From: an uncultured Paracoccaceae bacterium
GTDB lineage: Bacteria; Pseudomonadota; Alphaproteobacteria; Rhodobacterales; Rhodobacteraceae
DNA length: 64,000 bases
Direction of reading: 5' to 3'
Assembly: GCA_947498645.1 (NCBI GenBank)
Contig: CANMKS010000001.1
Location: 2,208,032-2,272,031 of the forward strand
Part shown: positions 1 through 8,948 of the stretch, in pieces
Numbering within the stretch: the stretch's first letter is position 1
Layout of the letters: every line of letters begins with the position of its first letter
Notes under the pieces: model-generated
The model's database searches: none
What the model saw: the letters and a program-made list of their open reading frames with translations, nothing else
Told to the model about the DNA's origin: nothing
Program-made: the position numbers and the translations under genes

Positions 1-1194
1 ACATGGGAATACTTTGACGGCATGTCCATGCCCGATCTGGTCGAAAGCATTGAAAAGGTCGATGACTACACTGTCGTCTTTAACCTCAGCCGCCCGGAAG
101 CGCCGTTCATTGCCAACATGGCGATGGATTTCGCATCTATCGTGTCAGCTGAATACGGCGACGCCATGCTGGAAGCCGGCACGCCGGAGATGCTGAACCA
201 GGCGCCCATCGGCACTGGTCCCTTTGCGTTTCAGGCCTATCAGAAAGACGCTGTCATCCGCTATCTGCGCAATGACAACTATTGGGGTGATCCAGCCCGC
301 GTTGAAAGCCTGATCTTTGCGATCACGCCTGATGCATCCGTGCGTTACCAGAAGGTGCAGGCGGGTGAATGTCATGTCACAGCCTATCCAAACCCGGCGG
401 ATATTCAGGCAATGAAAGATGCCGAAGATATCGTCGTGATGGAACAGGAAGGCCTGAACGTGGGTTACCTTGCCTACAACACAACCATGCCTCCCTATGA
501 CAACGCCAATGTGCGTCGCGCGCTGAACATGGCCATCGACAAGCAGGCCATCATCGATGTTGTCTTCCAGGGCTCTGGCCAGATTGCCAAGAACCCGATC
601 CCGCCAACCATGTGGTCCTATAACGACGCTGTGGTTGACGATGAGTACAACCCAGAATTGGCGATGGAGATGCTTGCCGCAGAAGGTGTTGAGGATCTCA
701 ACATGAAGATCTGGGCGATGCCTGTGCAGCGCCCCTATAACCCCAACGCCCGCCGAATGGCCGAGCTGATGCAGGAAGACTTTGCCAAGATCGGTGTCAC
801 AGTCGAGATCGTGTCCTATGAATGGGGTGAATACCTGTCCCGCTCACGCGAGCTGGACCGTGATGGTGCGATCCTTCTGGGTTGGACTGGTGACAACGGC
901 GATCCTGACAACTTCCTGGCTGTGCTGCTAGGCTGTGACGGTCGCGAGGCCTCAAACCGTGCACAGTGGTGCCACCAGCCGTTTGAGGATCTGATCCAGC
1001 AAGCCAAAGTGCTGCCAACGCAAGAAGAGCGTCAGCCACTTTACGAGCAGGCGCAGGTGATCTTCAAAGAGCAGGCGCCTTGGGCGACCATCGCGCACTC
1101 TGTTGTTTACATGACAATGCGTCCTGAGGTTGACGGCTATGTTGTTCACCCGCTGGGTGGCCACATCTTCAACCAGGTTGGCCTGTCTGAGTAA
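1..1194 (+). CDS. Peptide ABC transporter solute-binding protein, family 5 (5' end outside window)
   Basis: Periplasmic binding protein of the DppA/OppA family (SBP_bac_5), which captures peptides or similar solutes and delivers them to the permease pair encoded downstream. The reading frame is open from base 1, so the signal peptide and N-terminal lobe are missing; 397 residues remain. Family features visible are the segment around DYTVVFNLSRPEAPFIANMA near the visible start, the GTGPF turn at about residue 72, and the NVRRALNMAIDKQAI helix at about residues 169-183. A perfect hairpin follows the stop codon. The ligand cannot be told from sequence; the embedded peptidase gene suggests short peptides. 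Confidence 0.93.
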   Translation, partial: TWEYFDGMSMPDLVESIEKVDDYTVVFNLSRPEAPFIANMAMDFASIVSAEYGDAMLEAGTPEMLNQAPIGTGPFAFQAYQKDAVIRYLRNDNYWGDPARVESLIFAITPDASVRYQKVQAGECHVTAYPNPADIQAMKDAEDIVVMEQEGLNVGYLAYNTTMPPYDNANVRRALNMAIDKQAIIDVVFQGSGQIAKNPIPPTMWSYNDAVVDDEYNPELAMEMLAAEGVEDLNMKIWAMPVQRPYNPNARRMAELMQEDFAKIGVTVEIVSYEWGEYLSRSRELDRDGAILLGWTGDNGDPDNFLAVLLGCDGREASNRAQWCHQPFEDLIQQAKVLPTQEERQPLYEQAQVIFKEQAPWATIAHSVVYMTMRPEVDGYVVHPLGGHIFNQVGLSE

Positions 1195-1206
1195 CCGCAA
1201 TCGCTT

Positions 1207-1230
1207 GGGGCGCCCGTCATCGGGCGCCCC
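1207..1230 (+). terminator. Intercistronic GC hairpin after the solute-binding protein gene
   Basis: Perfect 10-bp inverted repeat GGGGCGCCCG-TCAT-CGGGCGCCCC starting 12 bases after the stop codon of the solute-binding protein gene. There is no T-tract (only TTG follows), so it is more likely a partial terminator or an mRNA-stabilising stem than a full stop. It would let the binding protein be made in excess over the permease and ATPase genes. A similar hairpin sits after the binding-protein gene of the second peptide operon at 44336-44362. Confidence 0.6.
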
Positions 1231-2367
1231 TTGCCATTTGAGCATGTGGATTGTCCGTTGACGCATTCCCTGAACGACCGGCTGGCGGAATACGCAGCCA
1301 TTGCCGATGATCTTGGCGTTGATGCCGTGGCCCTTGTGCCCGGCCCGAATTTTGCCCGCGCTGTCATCCATCCCTTCATGAGCCACGAACGCCCTTTCAT
1401 GCTGGTCATCCCGGCCAAGGGTGCGCCTGCCGCATTGGTGCCCAATCTGGAACTGCGCAGCTGGGATCTGGTGGGATTTGACGGCGCTGTTTTTGATTGG
1501 CGTGATCAGGATGGCTACGACGCGGCCTTTGCCGCCTTGATGGCCCATCTCAAGATCGGATCACTTGCCGTCGAAGGCCAGGTGATGCGTGTCTTTGTGC
1601 ATCACGCCATGTTGCGCGCCCAGCCCGATCTGCGGATCGTGGATGCCGAGCGCGAGATTTCTGCCCCCCGGATGATCAAATCCGATGATGATATCGGCGC
1701 CCTGAAGGCCGCGATTGGCATTTCTGAACGTGCCTTGCTGCGTACATTGGAAGGCGTCCGTCTGGGCCAGACCGAAAAAGACATTGAACAGGCTTTGATC
1801 CAAAACCTTTTTGCCGAAGGGGCCGAGGATCAGTCCTTTGCACCTATCGTTGCCGCCGGTGACGGATCGGCCCGCCCACATGCCAAGGCCCGTGCCGATT
1901 ACGCGGTCAAGGCGGGCGATGCGCTGCTCTTGGACTTTGGCGCCCGCAAGCATGGCTTTGCTGCCGATATCACGCGCACTGTGTTTCTGGGCCACGCCAG
2001 TGACGAAGGGCAGGCGGTCTATGACACGGTGCTGCGCGCGAACCTCAAAGGGTTCGAAGTCACCCGTGCCGGTGTTACCGCCCATCAGATTGATGATGCG
2101 GTGATTGGTGTGCTCGAAGCCTCGCCCTATGCGGACCGTATCCGCACCAAGACCGGGCATGGCTTGGGCCGCGAGGTGCATGAGGCCCCCTACATCATGC
2201 GCGGCAACCATCAGGTGCTGCCCGCAGGCACGGTCTATACCAATGAACCGGGGCTTTATGAGATCGACAATTTCGGTGTGCGGATCGAGGATGATGTGCT
2301 GATCACCACAGATGGCTGCAGCTCGCTTACAGAATTTCCCAAGGAACTGACGGTGTTGAAATGCTGA
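1231..2367 (+). CDS. M24 family metallopeptidase (Xaa-Pro dipeptidase-like)
   Basis: Cytoplasmic pita-bread peptidase of family M24, expected to cleave short peptides, often ahead of proline, using two metal ions. All five family ligands are present: D235 in LLLDFG, D246 in ADITRT, H310 in GHGLG, E339 in TNEPG and E353 in RIEDD (numbered from the 1231 start). Residues 1-150 form the creatinase/prolidase N-terminal domain. The start is uncertain: TTG at 1231 abuts the hairpin with no ribosome site, while TTG at 1258 has GTGGA at 1246-1250 upstream. It lies inside the peptide transporter operon and its stop overlaps the first permease start, which points to hydrolysis of imported peptides. Confidence 0.88.
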   Translation: MPFEHVDCPLTHSLNDRLAEYAAIADDLGVDAVALVPGPNFARAVIHPFMSHERPFMLVIPAKGAPAALVPNLELRSWDLVGFDGAVFDWRDQDGYDAAFAALMAHLKIGSLAVEGQVMRVFVHHAMLRAQPDLRIVDAEREISAPRMIKSDDDIGALKAAIGISERALLRTLEGVRLGQTEKDIEQALIQNLFAEGAEDQSFAPIVAAGDGSARPHAKARADYAVKAGDALLLDFGARKHGFAADITRTVFLGHASDEGQAVYDTVLRANLKGFEVTRAGVTAHQIDDAVIGVLEASPYADRIRTKTGHGLGREVHEAPYIMRGNHQVLPAGTVYTNEPGLYEIDNFGVRIEDDVLITTDGCSSLTEFPKELTVLKC

Positions 2368-3368
2368 ACTATGTGCTGAGCCGCCTTTTTACTTTTGTGC
2401 CCACCTTCATAGGTGTGACGCTGATTTCCTTTGGCTTTATCCGGGTTCTGCCGGGCGACCCCATTGTCGTCATGGCAGGTGAGCGTGGGCTGACTGCCGA
2501 ACGCTACGCCGAGCTTGAGGCGCAGTTTGGGTTTGACCGCCCCCTATATGTGCAGTTCTGGGAATATCTGACAGGTGTTTTGCAGGGTGATCTGGGCAAT
2601 TCATTTGTCACCAAGAGGCCGGTTTGGGATGAGTTCTTTGCCTTGTTTCCCGCCACGCTGGAGCTGTCGCTTTGTGCGATGATCTTTGCGGTGGTCATTG
2701 GCCTGCCTGCCGGGGTGATTGCTGCCGTGAACCGAGGCAAGTTCTATGACCGGGCGCTGATGTCCACCGCGCTGATTGGCTATTCGATGCCGATTTTCTG
2801 GTGGGCCTTGCTGCTGATCATCGTGTTCTCGGGCAACCTGCAATGGACGCCGGTGTCGGGGCGGATCGACCTGATCTATTACTTTCCTGATCCCACGGGG
2901 TTCATGCTGATCGACAGTATCACCTCGGGGCAGAAGGGGGCGTTCGGATCGGCGGTGCGGCATCTGATCCTGCCAACTATTGTGCTGGGCACCATTCCGC
3001 TGGCTGTCATCGCGCGGCAGACACGCTCTGCCATGCTTGAGGTGCTGGGCGAGGATTACATCCGCACCGCGCGGGCCAAGGGCCTTGCACCGGGCCGCAT
3101 CAACGGGGTCCATGCGCTGCGCAATGCGCTGATCCCGGTGATCACGGTGATTGGCCTGTCGGTAGGAACCCTGCTGGCCGGTGCGATCCTGACCGAAACG
3201 ATCTTTAGCTGGCCGGGCATCGGCAAGTGGATGGTCGATAGTATCTTCCGGCGCGACTATCCTGTGGTGCAGGGCGGGCTGCTGCTGATTGCGGTGGCCG
3301 TGATGATCGTGAATTTGACCGTTGATATGCTTTATGGCGTCATCAATCCCAAGATCAGGAAGCGGTAA
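2361..3368 (+). CDS. Peptide ABC transporter permease, DppB-like
   Basis: Inner-membrane permease of the DppB/OppB family, 335 residues, with an N-terminal membrane helix, a large periplasmic loop and about five further helices. The cytoplasmic coupling (EAA) loop is visible as EDYIRTARAKGLAPGRINGV at about residues 231-250. The ATG overlaps the last codons of the M24 peptidase by seven bases and the stop overlaps the next permease start by one base, so the genes are translationally coupled. It should pair with the DppC-like protein to form the channel. Confidence 0.95.
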   Translation: MLNYVLSRLFTFVPTFIGVTLISFGFIRVLPGDPIVVMAGERGLTAERYAELEAQFGFDRPLYVQFWEYLTGVLQGDLGNSFVTKRPVWDEFFALFPATLELSLCAMIFAVVIGLPAGVIAAVNRGKFYDRALMSTALIGYSMPIFWWALLLIIVFSGNLQWTPVSGRIDLIYYFPDPTGFMLIDSITSGQKGAFGSAVRHLILPTIVLGTIPLAVIARQTRSAMLEVLGEDYIRTARAKGLAPGRINGVHALRNALIPVITVIGLSVGTLLAGAILTETIFSWPGIGKWMVDSIFRRDYPVVQGGLLLIAVAVMIVNLTVDMLYGVINPKIRKR

Positions 3369-4261
3369 TGACGGATACAACACAAATCGCCGTTGAACGC
3401 CCCAGCCCCTTGCGGGAGTTCTGGTTCTATTTCCGGGAAAACCGCGGCGCGGTGATCGGGCTGTGGATTTTCGCGGCCTTCGCCTTTGTCGCACTCTTTG
3501 GCCCCTGGATTGCGCCGCATGATGCCACAGCACAGTTCCGCGAAGCGACGCTGCAACCGCCTGTCTGGCAAGAGGGCGGCAGCTGGACCTATCCACTAGG
3601 CACCGATCCGCTGGGCCGGGATATGCTGTCGCGCCTGATCGTGGGCGCGCGGTTTTCCTTCTTTGTGGGGATTGTTGTGGTGAGCATCGCAGCGACGGGC
3701 GGTATTCTGGTTGGGTTGATCGCGGGGTTTGCGCCCAAATGGGTTGATACGATCATCATGCGGATCATGGATGTGATCCTGGCGTTTCCGTCGCTGTTGT
3801 TGGCCCTTGTGCTGGTGGCGATCCTTGGGCCGTCGCTGACCAATGCGATGATTGCCATCGCGATTGTGCTGCAACCGCATTACGTGCGTCTGACACGGGC
3901 CAGTGTGCTGTCTGAACGGCAAAAGGACTATGTGACATCTGCCAAGGTGGCGGGTGCGGGCCTGCCGCGCCTGATGTTCATCACGGTGCTGCCGAACTGT
4001 CTGGCGCCGATCATCGTGCAGGCGGCCCTGTCATTCTCGACCGCGATTCTTGATGCGGCCGCCCTGGGTTTTCTGGGGATGGGGGCGCAGCCGCCCACAC
4101 CCGAATGGGGAACGATGCTGGCCGAAGCGCGCGAGTTCATTCTGCGCGCGTGGTGGGTTGTGACTTTCCCCGGTCTTGCGATCCTTGTCACTGTGCTGGC
4201 GATCAACCTGATGGGCGACGGGCTGCGCGACGCGCTTGACCCCAAGCTCAAGAGGAGCTGA
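3368..4261 (+). CDS. Peptide ABC transporter permease, DppC-like
   Basis: Second inner-membrane permease of the importer, 297 residues. It has the N-terminal OppC_N helix (around residues 24-44), the LGTDPLGRDMLSRL motif after the first loop at about residues 77-90, and the coupling loop QKDYVTSAKVAGAGLPRLMF. The start codon shares one base with the preceding TAA stop. A DppC-like partner is required beside a DppB-like protein, and the ATPase genes follow directly. Confidence 0.95.
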   Translation: MTDTTQIAVERPSPLREFWFYFRENRGAVIGLWIFAAFAFVALFGPWIAPHDATAQFREATLQPPVWQEGGSWTYPLGTDPLGRDMLSRLIVGARFSFFVGIVVVSIAATGGILVGLIAGFAPKWVDTIIMRIMDVILAFPSLLLALVLVAILGPSLTNAMIAIAIVLQPHYVRLTRASVLSERQKDYVTSAKVAGAGLPRLMFITVLPNCLAPIIVQAALSFSTAILDAAALGFLGMGAQPPTPEWGTMLAEAREFILRAWWVVTFPGLAILVTVLAINLMGDGLRDALDPKLKRS

Positions 4262-4265
4262 GCTT

Positions 4266-5243
4266 ATGTCATTGTTACGCATACGCAATCTGAGCGTTTC
4301 ATTCTCAACCGCTTCCGGTGCGTTCCGGGCAGTTGATGGGGTCAATGTTGACGTTGATGCTGGTGAAATCCTTGCCATTGTTGGCGAAAGCGGGTCGGGA
4401 AAATCGGTGTCGATGCTGGCCCTGATGGGGCTGCTGCCATGGACCGCGACAGTGACAGCGGATGAAATCATCTTTGACGGCATCGACCTGTTGCACATCG
4501 ACAAATCCGCGCGCCGCAAGATTATCGGCAATGATCTGGCGATGATCTTTCAAGAGCCGATGTCGGCCTTGAACCCCTGTTTCACGGTTGGCTGGCAAAT
4601 CAAGGAAGCGCTGCGTATTCACCTTGGGCTGGACCGCAGCGCGCGCCACAGGCGCGCGATTGAACTGTTCGAGCAGGTGGGTATCCCTGACCCTGAAAAG
4701 CGTCTGTCCGCTTTCCCCCATCAGATGTCCGGCGGCATGAACCAACGGGTGATGATTGCCATGGCCATCGCCTGCAAGCCCAAGCTGTTGATTGCGGACG
4801 AACCGACGACAGCGCTGGATGTGACCATTCAGGCGCAGATTCTGGACCTTCTGACCGATCTGCGGCGCGAAACCGGCATGGGGCTGGTGCTGATCACTCA
4901 TGATATGGGTGTTGTGGCTGAATCCGCAGAGCGGGTCAGCGTGCAATATGCCGGTCAGAAGATCGAGGAGCAGCATGTTGGCCCGCTGTTTGATCGCCCG
5001 CGCCATCCCTACACGGCGGCGTTGCTGGATGCATTGCCGGAACGGGCGACCGACCGGCTGTTGCCGACCATTCCGGGCGTTGTGCCGGGGCAGTTTGATC
5101 GCCCTTCAGGCTGCCTGTTTTCGCCGCGTTGCAAGTTCGCCGATGACACCTGCCGGGGCACACCACCCATTCCGGGAGGGCATGATATGGGCGATGTCCG
5201 CTGCCATTATCCGCTGAACACTGTCGAAAGTACCGCGTCATGA
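4266..5243 (+). CDS. Peptide ABC transporter ATP-binding protein, DppD-like
   Basis: Cytoplasmic ATPase of the oligopeptide importer family, 325 residues. Walker A is GESGSGKS, the ABC signature region reads MSGGMNQRV (the usual first residue is L or F and the usual sixth is R), and Walker B with D-loop is [12 protein letters not shown]. The C-terminal oligopeptide/nickel extension with paired cysteines ([15 protein letters not shown]) is present. ATG 4266 was chosen because AGGAG at 4252-4256 precedes it; a TTG further upstream lies inside the permease gene. Its stop overlaps the next ATG as ATGA. Confidence 0.95.
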   Translation: MSLLRIRNLSVSFSTASGAFRAVDGVNVDVDAGEILAIVGESGSGKSVSMLALMGLLPWTATVTADEIIFDGIDLLHIDKSARRKIIGNDLAMIFQEPMSALNPCFTVGWQIKEALRIHLGLDRSARHRRAIELFEQVGIPDPEKRLSAFPHQMSGGMNQRVMIAMAIACKPKLLIADEPTTALDVTIQAQILDLLTDLRRETGMGLVLITHDMGVVAESAERVSVQYAGQKIEEQHVGPLFDRPRHPYTAALLDALPERATDRLLPTIPGVVPGQFDRPSGCLFSPRCKFADDTCRGTPPIPGGHDMGDVRCHYPLNTVESTAS

Positions 5244-6196
5244 CCGAAGCTGTGATCAAAGCCGAAGGGCTGATAAGGCATTATTCCGTCAGCGGGGGGA
5301 TGCTGCGCAAACCAAGGACATTGCGTGCCGTCGCGGGTGTTGATTTTGAATTGCACGCAGGTAAAACCCTTGCCGTTGTGGGCGAAAGCGGCTGTGGGAA
5401 ATCAACGCTGGCCCGGATGGTCGCCATGATCGAGGCGCCAACGGATGGGGTGCTGACGCTTGATGGAAAACCCGTACTGCCGACCGATTGGGCGGATCTG
5501 CGGCAGTCCGTGCAGATCGTGTTTCAGGATCCCTACGGTTCGCTTAACCCGCGCCAGCGAATTGGCGCGATCCTGCAAGAGCCGCTGACCATCAACCGCC
5601 CCGATTTGCCAAAGGCCGAGCGCGAGGCGCGCGCGCGCAAGATGCTCGACATGGTTGGTCTGCGCCCCGAACACTATGACCGCTACCCGCATATGTTCTC
5701 GGGCGGGCAACGGCAGCGGATCGCGATTGCGCGTGCGTTGATGCTTGATCCAAAGGTGCTGGTGCTGGATGAGCCTGTGTCGGCGCTGGATCTTTCGATC
5801 CAGAGCGCGATCCTGAACCTGTTGACGGAATTGCAGGACCGCTTGCAGCTGGCCTATCTTTTTATCAGCCATGACCTGAGCGTTGTGCGTCATGTCGCCC
5901 AAGACGTGATCGTGATGTATCTGGGTCGCGCCGTTGAGGTGGGATCAAAGCAGGATGTCTTTGAGGCCCCCCAGCACCCTTATACCCGTGCGCTGCTGTC
6001 GGCCACGCCAAGTGCCGAACCAAACGCGCGCCGGGACCGCATCAAGCTGGCAGGTGAATTGCCATCGCCGCTGAACATCCCACAAGGATGCCCGTTTGCG
6101 CCAAGATGCTGGAAAGTAAAAGACAAATGCAGGCAGGAATTGCCTGCGCTGTCAGGCGGCGCGCATCGCGCCGCGTGTTTTTTCCCTGAGGGCTAG
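5240..6196 (+). CDS. Peptide ABC transporter ATP-binding protein, DppF-like
   Basis: Second ATPase of the importer, 318 residues. Walker A is GESGCGKST, the signature is FSGGQRQRI and Walker B is VLVLDEPVSALD. The C-terminal region carries the family cysteines in GCPFAPRCWKVKDKC. It forms the ATPase heterodimer with the preceding DppD-like protein, to which it is coupled by an ATGA overlap. It is the last gene of the operon; the final codons carry a GC-rich hairpin followed by a T-run that may act as the terminator. Confidence 0.95.
   Translation: MTEAVIKAEGLIRHYSVSGGMLRKPRTLRAVAGVDFELHAGKTLAVVGESGCGKSTLARMVAMIEAPTDGVLTLDGKPVLPTDWADLRQSVQIVFQDPYGSLNPRQRIGAILQEPLTINRPDLPKAEREARARKMLDMVGLRPEHYDRYPHMFSGGQRQRIAIARALMLDPKVLVLDEPVSALDLSIQSAILNLLTELQDRLQLAYLFISHDLSVVRHVAQDVIVMYLGRAVEVGSKQDVFEAPQHPYTRALLSATPSAEPNARRDRIKLAGELPSPLNIPQGCPFAPRCWKVKDKCRQELPALSGGAHRAACFFPEG
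6156..6183 (+). terminator. Intrinsic terminator inside the 3' end of dppF
   Basis: Stem GCGGCGCG-CAT-CGCGCCGC (6156-6174), then GTG and six T bases at 6178-6183. The stem and tail lie before the dppF stop codon (6194-6196). A transcript ended here would lack the last codons, so read-through must be partial or coupled translation must suppress it. Confidence 0.5.
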
Positions 6197-6271
6197 CGCC
6201 CGCACCAAGGCCGCTCTGCGCCGCCAGTCAAGCCTGTTCATGCGGTGCCGCAAGCAAAGTGCTTGGGTCTG

Positions 6272-6289
6272 GTAGTGCTTTGGCACTAC
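6272..6289 (+). other. Small hairpin upstream of the uspA-like gene
   Basis: Perfect 7-bp stem GTAGTGC-TTTG-GCACTAC in the 167-base gap between dppF and the universal stress gene. The nearby CAAAGTGC (6255-6262) resembles one arm, so it could be an operator rather than an RNA stem. No T-tract follows. Function unknown. Confidence 0.3.
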
Positions 6290-6363
6290 AACTTGTGGGC
6301 GTGCTACTCATCCTTACCGCGAGGTCAGTGGTGCAAGGTCGTAATGTCGAGGGGGGATTATCA

Positions 6364-7218
6364 ATGCTGAGAAAGATACTTGTGCCTGTGCGCGGCGACG
6401 GCATGACAGAGGCTTTGCTTGGCCATGCCTCGGCATTGGCAGCGCGCCATGCGGCCCATATCGTTGTGGTCCATTGCCGGGTGCGCACTGAGGATCTGAT
6501 GCCATATGGCGTACAACTGCCCGCCTTTGCGCGCGACACACTGGCAGAGCAGGCGCGCGAGCTAGCCAATCAGGAAGAGCAGGGGCTTCGGGCGCAGTTG
6601 CGCGAGCTGGCGGGCACGCTTGGTCTTGCGGTGACTGACGCGCCTGTGTCAGAGGCCGGGTCCGTTTCTTTTGTCGAAGAATACGGGATCATGGCGGATG
6701 TCATCAAACGAACCGGCCGTCTGGCGGATATCGTGGTTGTGGCCAAGCCTGACAGAGACCGGAACCTTGGTGCGAATTCGCTGAAATCCGCGCTTTTTCG
6801 TACCGGGCGTCCGGTTTTGATGTGCCCACCACAACACCGCGTCCCAGCAGATTTCGGCAGTCATGTCACCGTCGCATGGAATGGATCGCTGGAAGCATCG
6901 CGCGCCGTTGCTATGACGCTGAATCTGGCGCAGTCCGCTGACAAGGTCACGATCCTGTCGGGCGGCAAGGGTGACGCGGAAGGCGTCGGCGTTGACGCAT
7001 TGGTCGCCTATTACGCGCTGCATGGGATCACGGCACGCACCCACCTGTTCGAGGACCGAAACCCCGGTGAGGCCCTGTTGAAAAAGACCTCAGAGCTGGG
7101 TGCGACCATGCTTGTCATGGGGGCATATGGCCAAAACCACGAGCGTGAAACCTTCTTTGGGGGAAACACGCAAGCCGTTGTTGATAAAGCAGAAATTCCC
7201 GTTGTCTTGGTACACTAA
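6364..7218 (+). CDS. Universal stress protein, UspA family (two Usp domains)
   Basis: Cytoplasmic stress protein of 284 residues with two tandem Usp folds. The N-terminal domain begins MLRKILVPVRGDG and the C-terminal domain begins near the HVTVAWNGSLEASRAV strand at about residue 167. The second domain keeps an ATP-binding type loop, GAYGQNHERETFFGGNT, close to the G-x2-G-x9-G(S/T) pattern. The ATG at 6364 has GAGGGGGGA just upstream and starts the Usp fold directly. It precedes the tctCBA operon but is separated by 159 bases, so co-regulation is only a guess. Confidence 0.88.
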   Translation: MLRKILVPVRGDGMTEALLGHASALAARHAAHIVVVHCRVRTEDLMPYGVQLPAFARDTLAEQARELANQEEQGLRAQLRELAGTLGLAVTDAPVSEAGSVSFVEEYGIMADVIKRTGRLADIVVVAKPDRDRNLGANSLKSALFRTGRPVLMCPPQHRVPADFGSHVTVAWNGSLEASRAVAMTLNLAQSADKVTILSGGKGDAEGVGVDALVAYYALHGITARTHLFEDRNPGEALLKKTSELGATMLVMGAYGQNHERETFFGGNTQAVVDKAEIPVVLVH

Positions 7219-7261
7219 GGTATTCATTGGCAATTCAGGGAAGTTTTGCTTGAGGAGATGG

Positions 7262-7292
7262 TTGATAACACGTTAATGGTAGTGCGTATTAG
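7262..7292 (+). promoter_or_regulatory. Weak candidate sigma-70 promoter for tctCBA
   Basis: TTGATA at 7262-7267 and TATTAG at 7287-7292, separated by 19 bases, in the AT-richer gap between the uspA-like gene and tctC. The spacing is longer than ideal and no second promoter is clear. Confidence 0.25.
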
Positions 7293-7377
7293 TTGAATTG
7301 TTTTCCAAATTGCAGTTGGGAGTTGTGCGCCTGTCGTCAACCCAACATAGAACTGTCGAAATAGGGAGATAAGAATA

Positions 7378-8349
7378 ATGAAGTTTTCGAAACGCACGCT
7401 TTTCGGTTTTGTCGGGGCAACGGTCCTTGCAGCAGCACCAATTCAAGCCTTCGCGCAGGACTGGGAACCGCGCAAACCGATTGATTTTGTGATCATGGCA
7501 GGTGCTGGTGGCGGCGCTGATCAGATCGCCCGGTTCATTCAGGCCGTCGCAGAACAGCAAGACCTGACAACCCGCCCGCTGGTGCCCAACAACAAGGGTG
7601 GCGGATCCGGTGCCGAGGCGCTGATCCATGTCAACACGGCAAGCGACCCGGACCACACCATTCTGGTGACATTGAACTCCTTCTTCACCACGCCGCTGCG
7701 GCAGGAAAACCTTGGAATTGATATCCAGACATTCACGCCGGTTGCGATGATGGGCGTCGATCCATTTGTGCTTTGGGTCCATAAGGACAGCGGCATCACG
7801 ACGTTCGAGGAATATGTCGCCAAGGTTCAGGAAATGGATGGAGAGTTCGTCATGGGCGGCACCGGTGCCGGTCAGGAAGACAGCATCGTGATTGCCTATA
7901 TGTCCGGGGCCTACGACCTCGACATCAAGTATATCCCCTATGACGGCGGTGGCGCCGTGGCCAAGGATCTTGCCGGTCAGCAGATCATGGCGACTGTGAA
8001 CAACCCTGCAGAAGCGAAGGGGTTCTATGAGGCTGGCGATTTCGTCCCGCTTCTGGCGTTCTCGGACGAACGTATGCCAGCCTATCCTGATGTGCCCACG
8101 ATCAAGGAAATGGGTCACGATTTTTCCTACTACAACCAGCGGGCTGTTGTTGGCGCGCCGGGCATGTCGGATGAAGCTGCGGCCTACTATCAGGATCTGT
8201 TCACAACCATTTATGAAAGCGATGAATGGCAGGGCTATCTGACCTCTGAAAGCCTTTCACCGCTGTGGATGGATGCGGACGCGCAGCGTGACTATTGGGC
8301 GTTGCAGGTCGAGAACCACCAGAACCTTCTGGCCGCATTGGGCGAGTAA
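7378..8349 (+). CDS. tctC: Tripartite tricarboxylate transporter substrate-binding protein TctC
   Basis: Periplasmic receptor of the TTT family (Bug fold), 323 residues, which binds a carboxylate substrate for the TctA/TctB membrane pair. It has a cleavable signal peptide ending near AAAPIQAFAQ, the family N-terminal strand RKPIDFVIMAGAGGGADQIAR at about residues 34-53, and the IKYIPYDGGGAVAKDL loop. The start is supported by AGGGAGA at 7363-7369. It is first in the order tctC-tctB-tctA. The actual substrate (citrate, tartrate, other carboxylates) cannot be read from sequence. Confidence 0.93.
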   Translation: MKFSKRTLFGFVGATVLAAAPIQAFAQDWEPRKPIDFVIMAGAGGGADQIARFIQAVAEQQDLTTRPLVPNNKGGGSGAEALIHVNTASDPDHTILVTLNSFFTTPLRQENLGIDIQTFTPVAMMGVDPFVLWVHKDSGITTFEEYVAKVQEMDGEFVMGGTGAGQEDSIVIAYMSGAYDLDIKYIPYDGGGAVAKDLAGQQIMATVNNPAEAKGFYEAGDFVPLLAFSDERMPAYPDVPTIKEMGHDFSYYNQRAVVGAPGMSDEAAAYYQDLFTTIYESDEWQGYLTSESLSPLWMDADAQRDYWALQVENHQNLLAALGE

Positions 8350-8409
8350 CCCAAGGCAAATGTGTGACGCGGGCCCGGACACATGGGCCCTGATCCTCAG
8401 GGGGGCCAG

Positions 8410-8913
8410 ATGCGCGTAGGCGAACTTATTACTGCGGGTTTTCTGGCCCTTCTTTCACTGTATCTGATGTGGAAAAGCACCGAGCTGCCTATTGGATACA
8501 TCTCTGGAACAGGTCCGGGCGGGGGGGCTTGGCCGTTCTGGCTGTCTGCGATCATGTTGATCTGCTGCGCCTGCACCGCTTTCAATTGGTGGCGCGGCAC
8601 AACCCCGGCGTCAAAATCCGATGAGCCTGTGCTGGACAGTCACGGATGGAAGTCGCTGATCTTTGTGGGCGGCGGCATTGTCGGCTTTGTGGCACTGGTC
8701 AGCATCATTTCGATGTACGGGGCTGTTGCCGTTTTCCTGTTCTACTACCTGTGGTTTCTGGGGCGACACGGTTTGGTGCTCAGCGTGACGATTTCATTGG
8801 TTTTTCCCATCGCGCTTTTCTTCTTTTTTGAAGGTGCCATGCAGATCACCATGCCTTCCGGCCTGCCATTCACCGACCCTGTGTTTGATGTGCTTTATGA
8901 TATTATTTACTGA
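8410..8913 (+). CDS. tctB: Tripartite tricarboxylate transporter small membrane subunit TctB
   Basis: Small integral membrane protein of 167 residues with four predicted helices: about residues 4-20, 40-57, 78-98 and 103-140. The N-terminal form MRVGELITAGFLALLSLYLMWKS is typical of TctB. ATG 8410 is preferred because CAGGGGGCC lies directly upstream; an in-frame ATG at 8383 would add nine residues without membrane character. It is expected to form the membrane complex with TctA. Confidence 0.88.
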   Translation: MRVGELITAGFLALLSLYLMWKSTELPIGYISGTGPGGGAWPFWLSAIMLICCACTAFNWWRGTTPASKSDEPVLDSHGWKSLIFVGGGIVGFVALVSIISMYGAVAVFLFYYLWFLGRHGLVLSVTISLVFPIALFFFFEGAMQITMPSGLPFTDPVFDVLYDIIY

Positions 8914-8948
8914 CGCCATGACACAGCGCTGCGAAAGAAACCTCTGAT

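Noticed and set aside
2601-3596. 331-residue open frame antisense to the permease genes
   Set aside because: Arg/Gln/His-rich product without domains; a shadow of GC-rich coding in the DppB/DppC-like genes.
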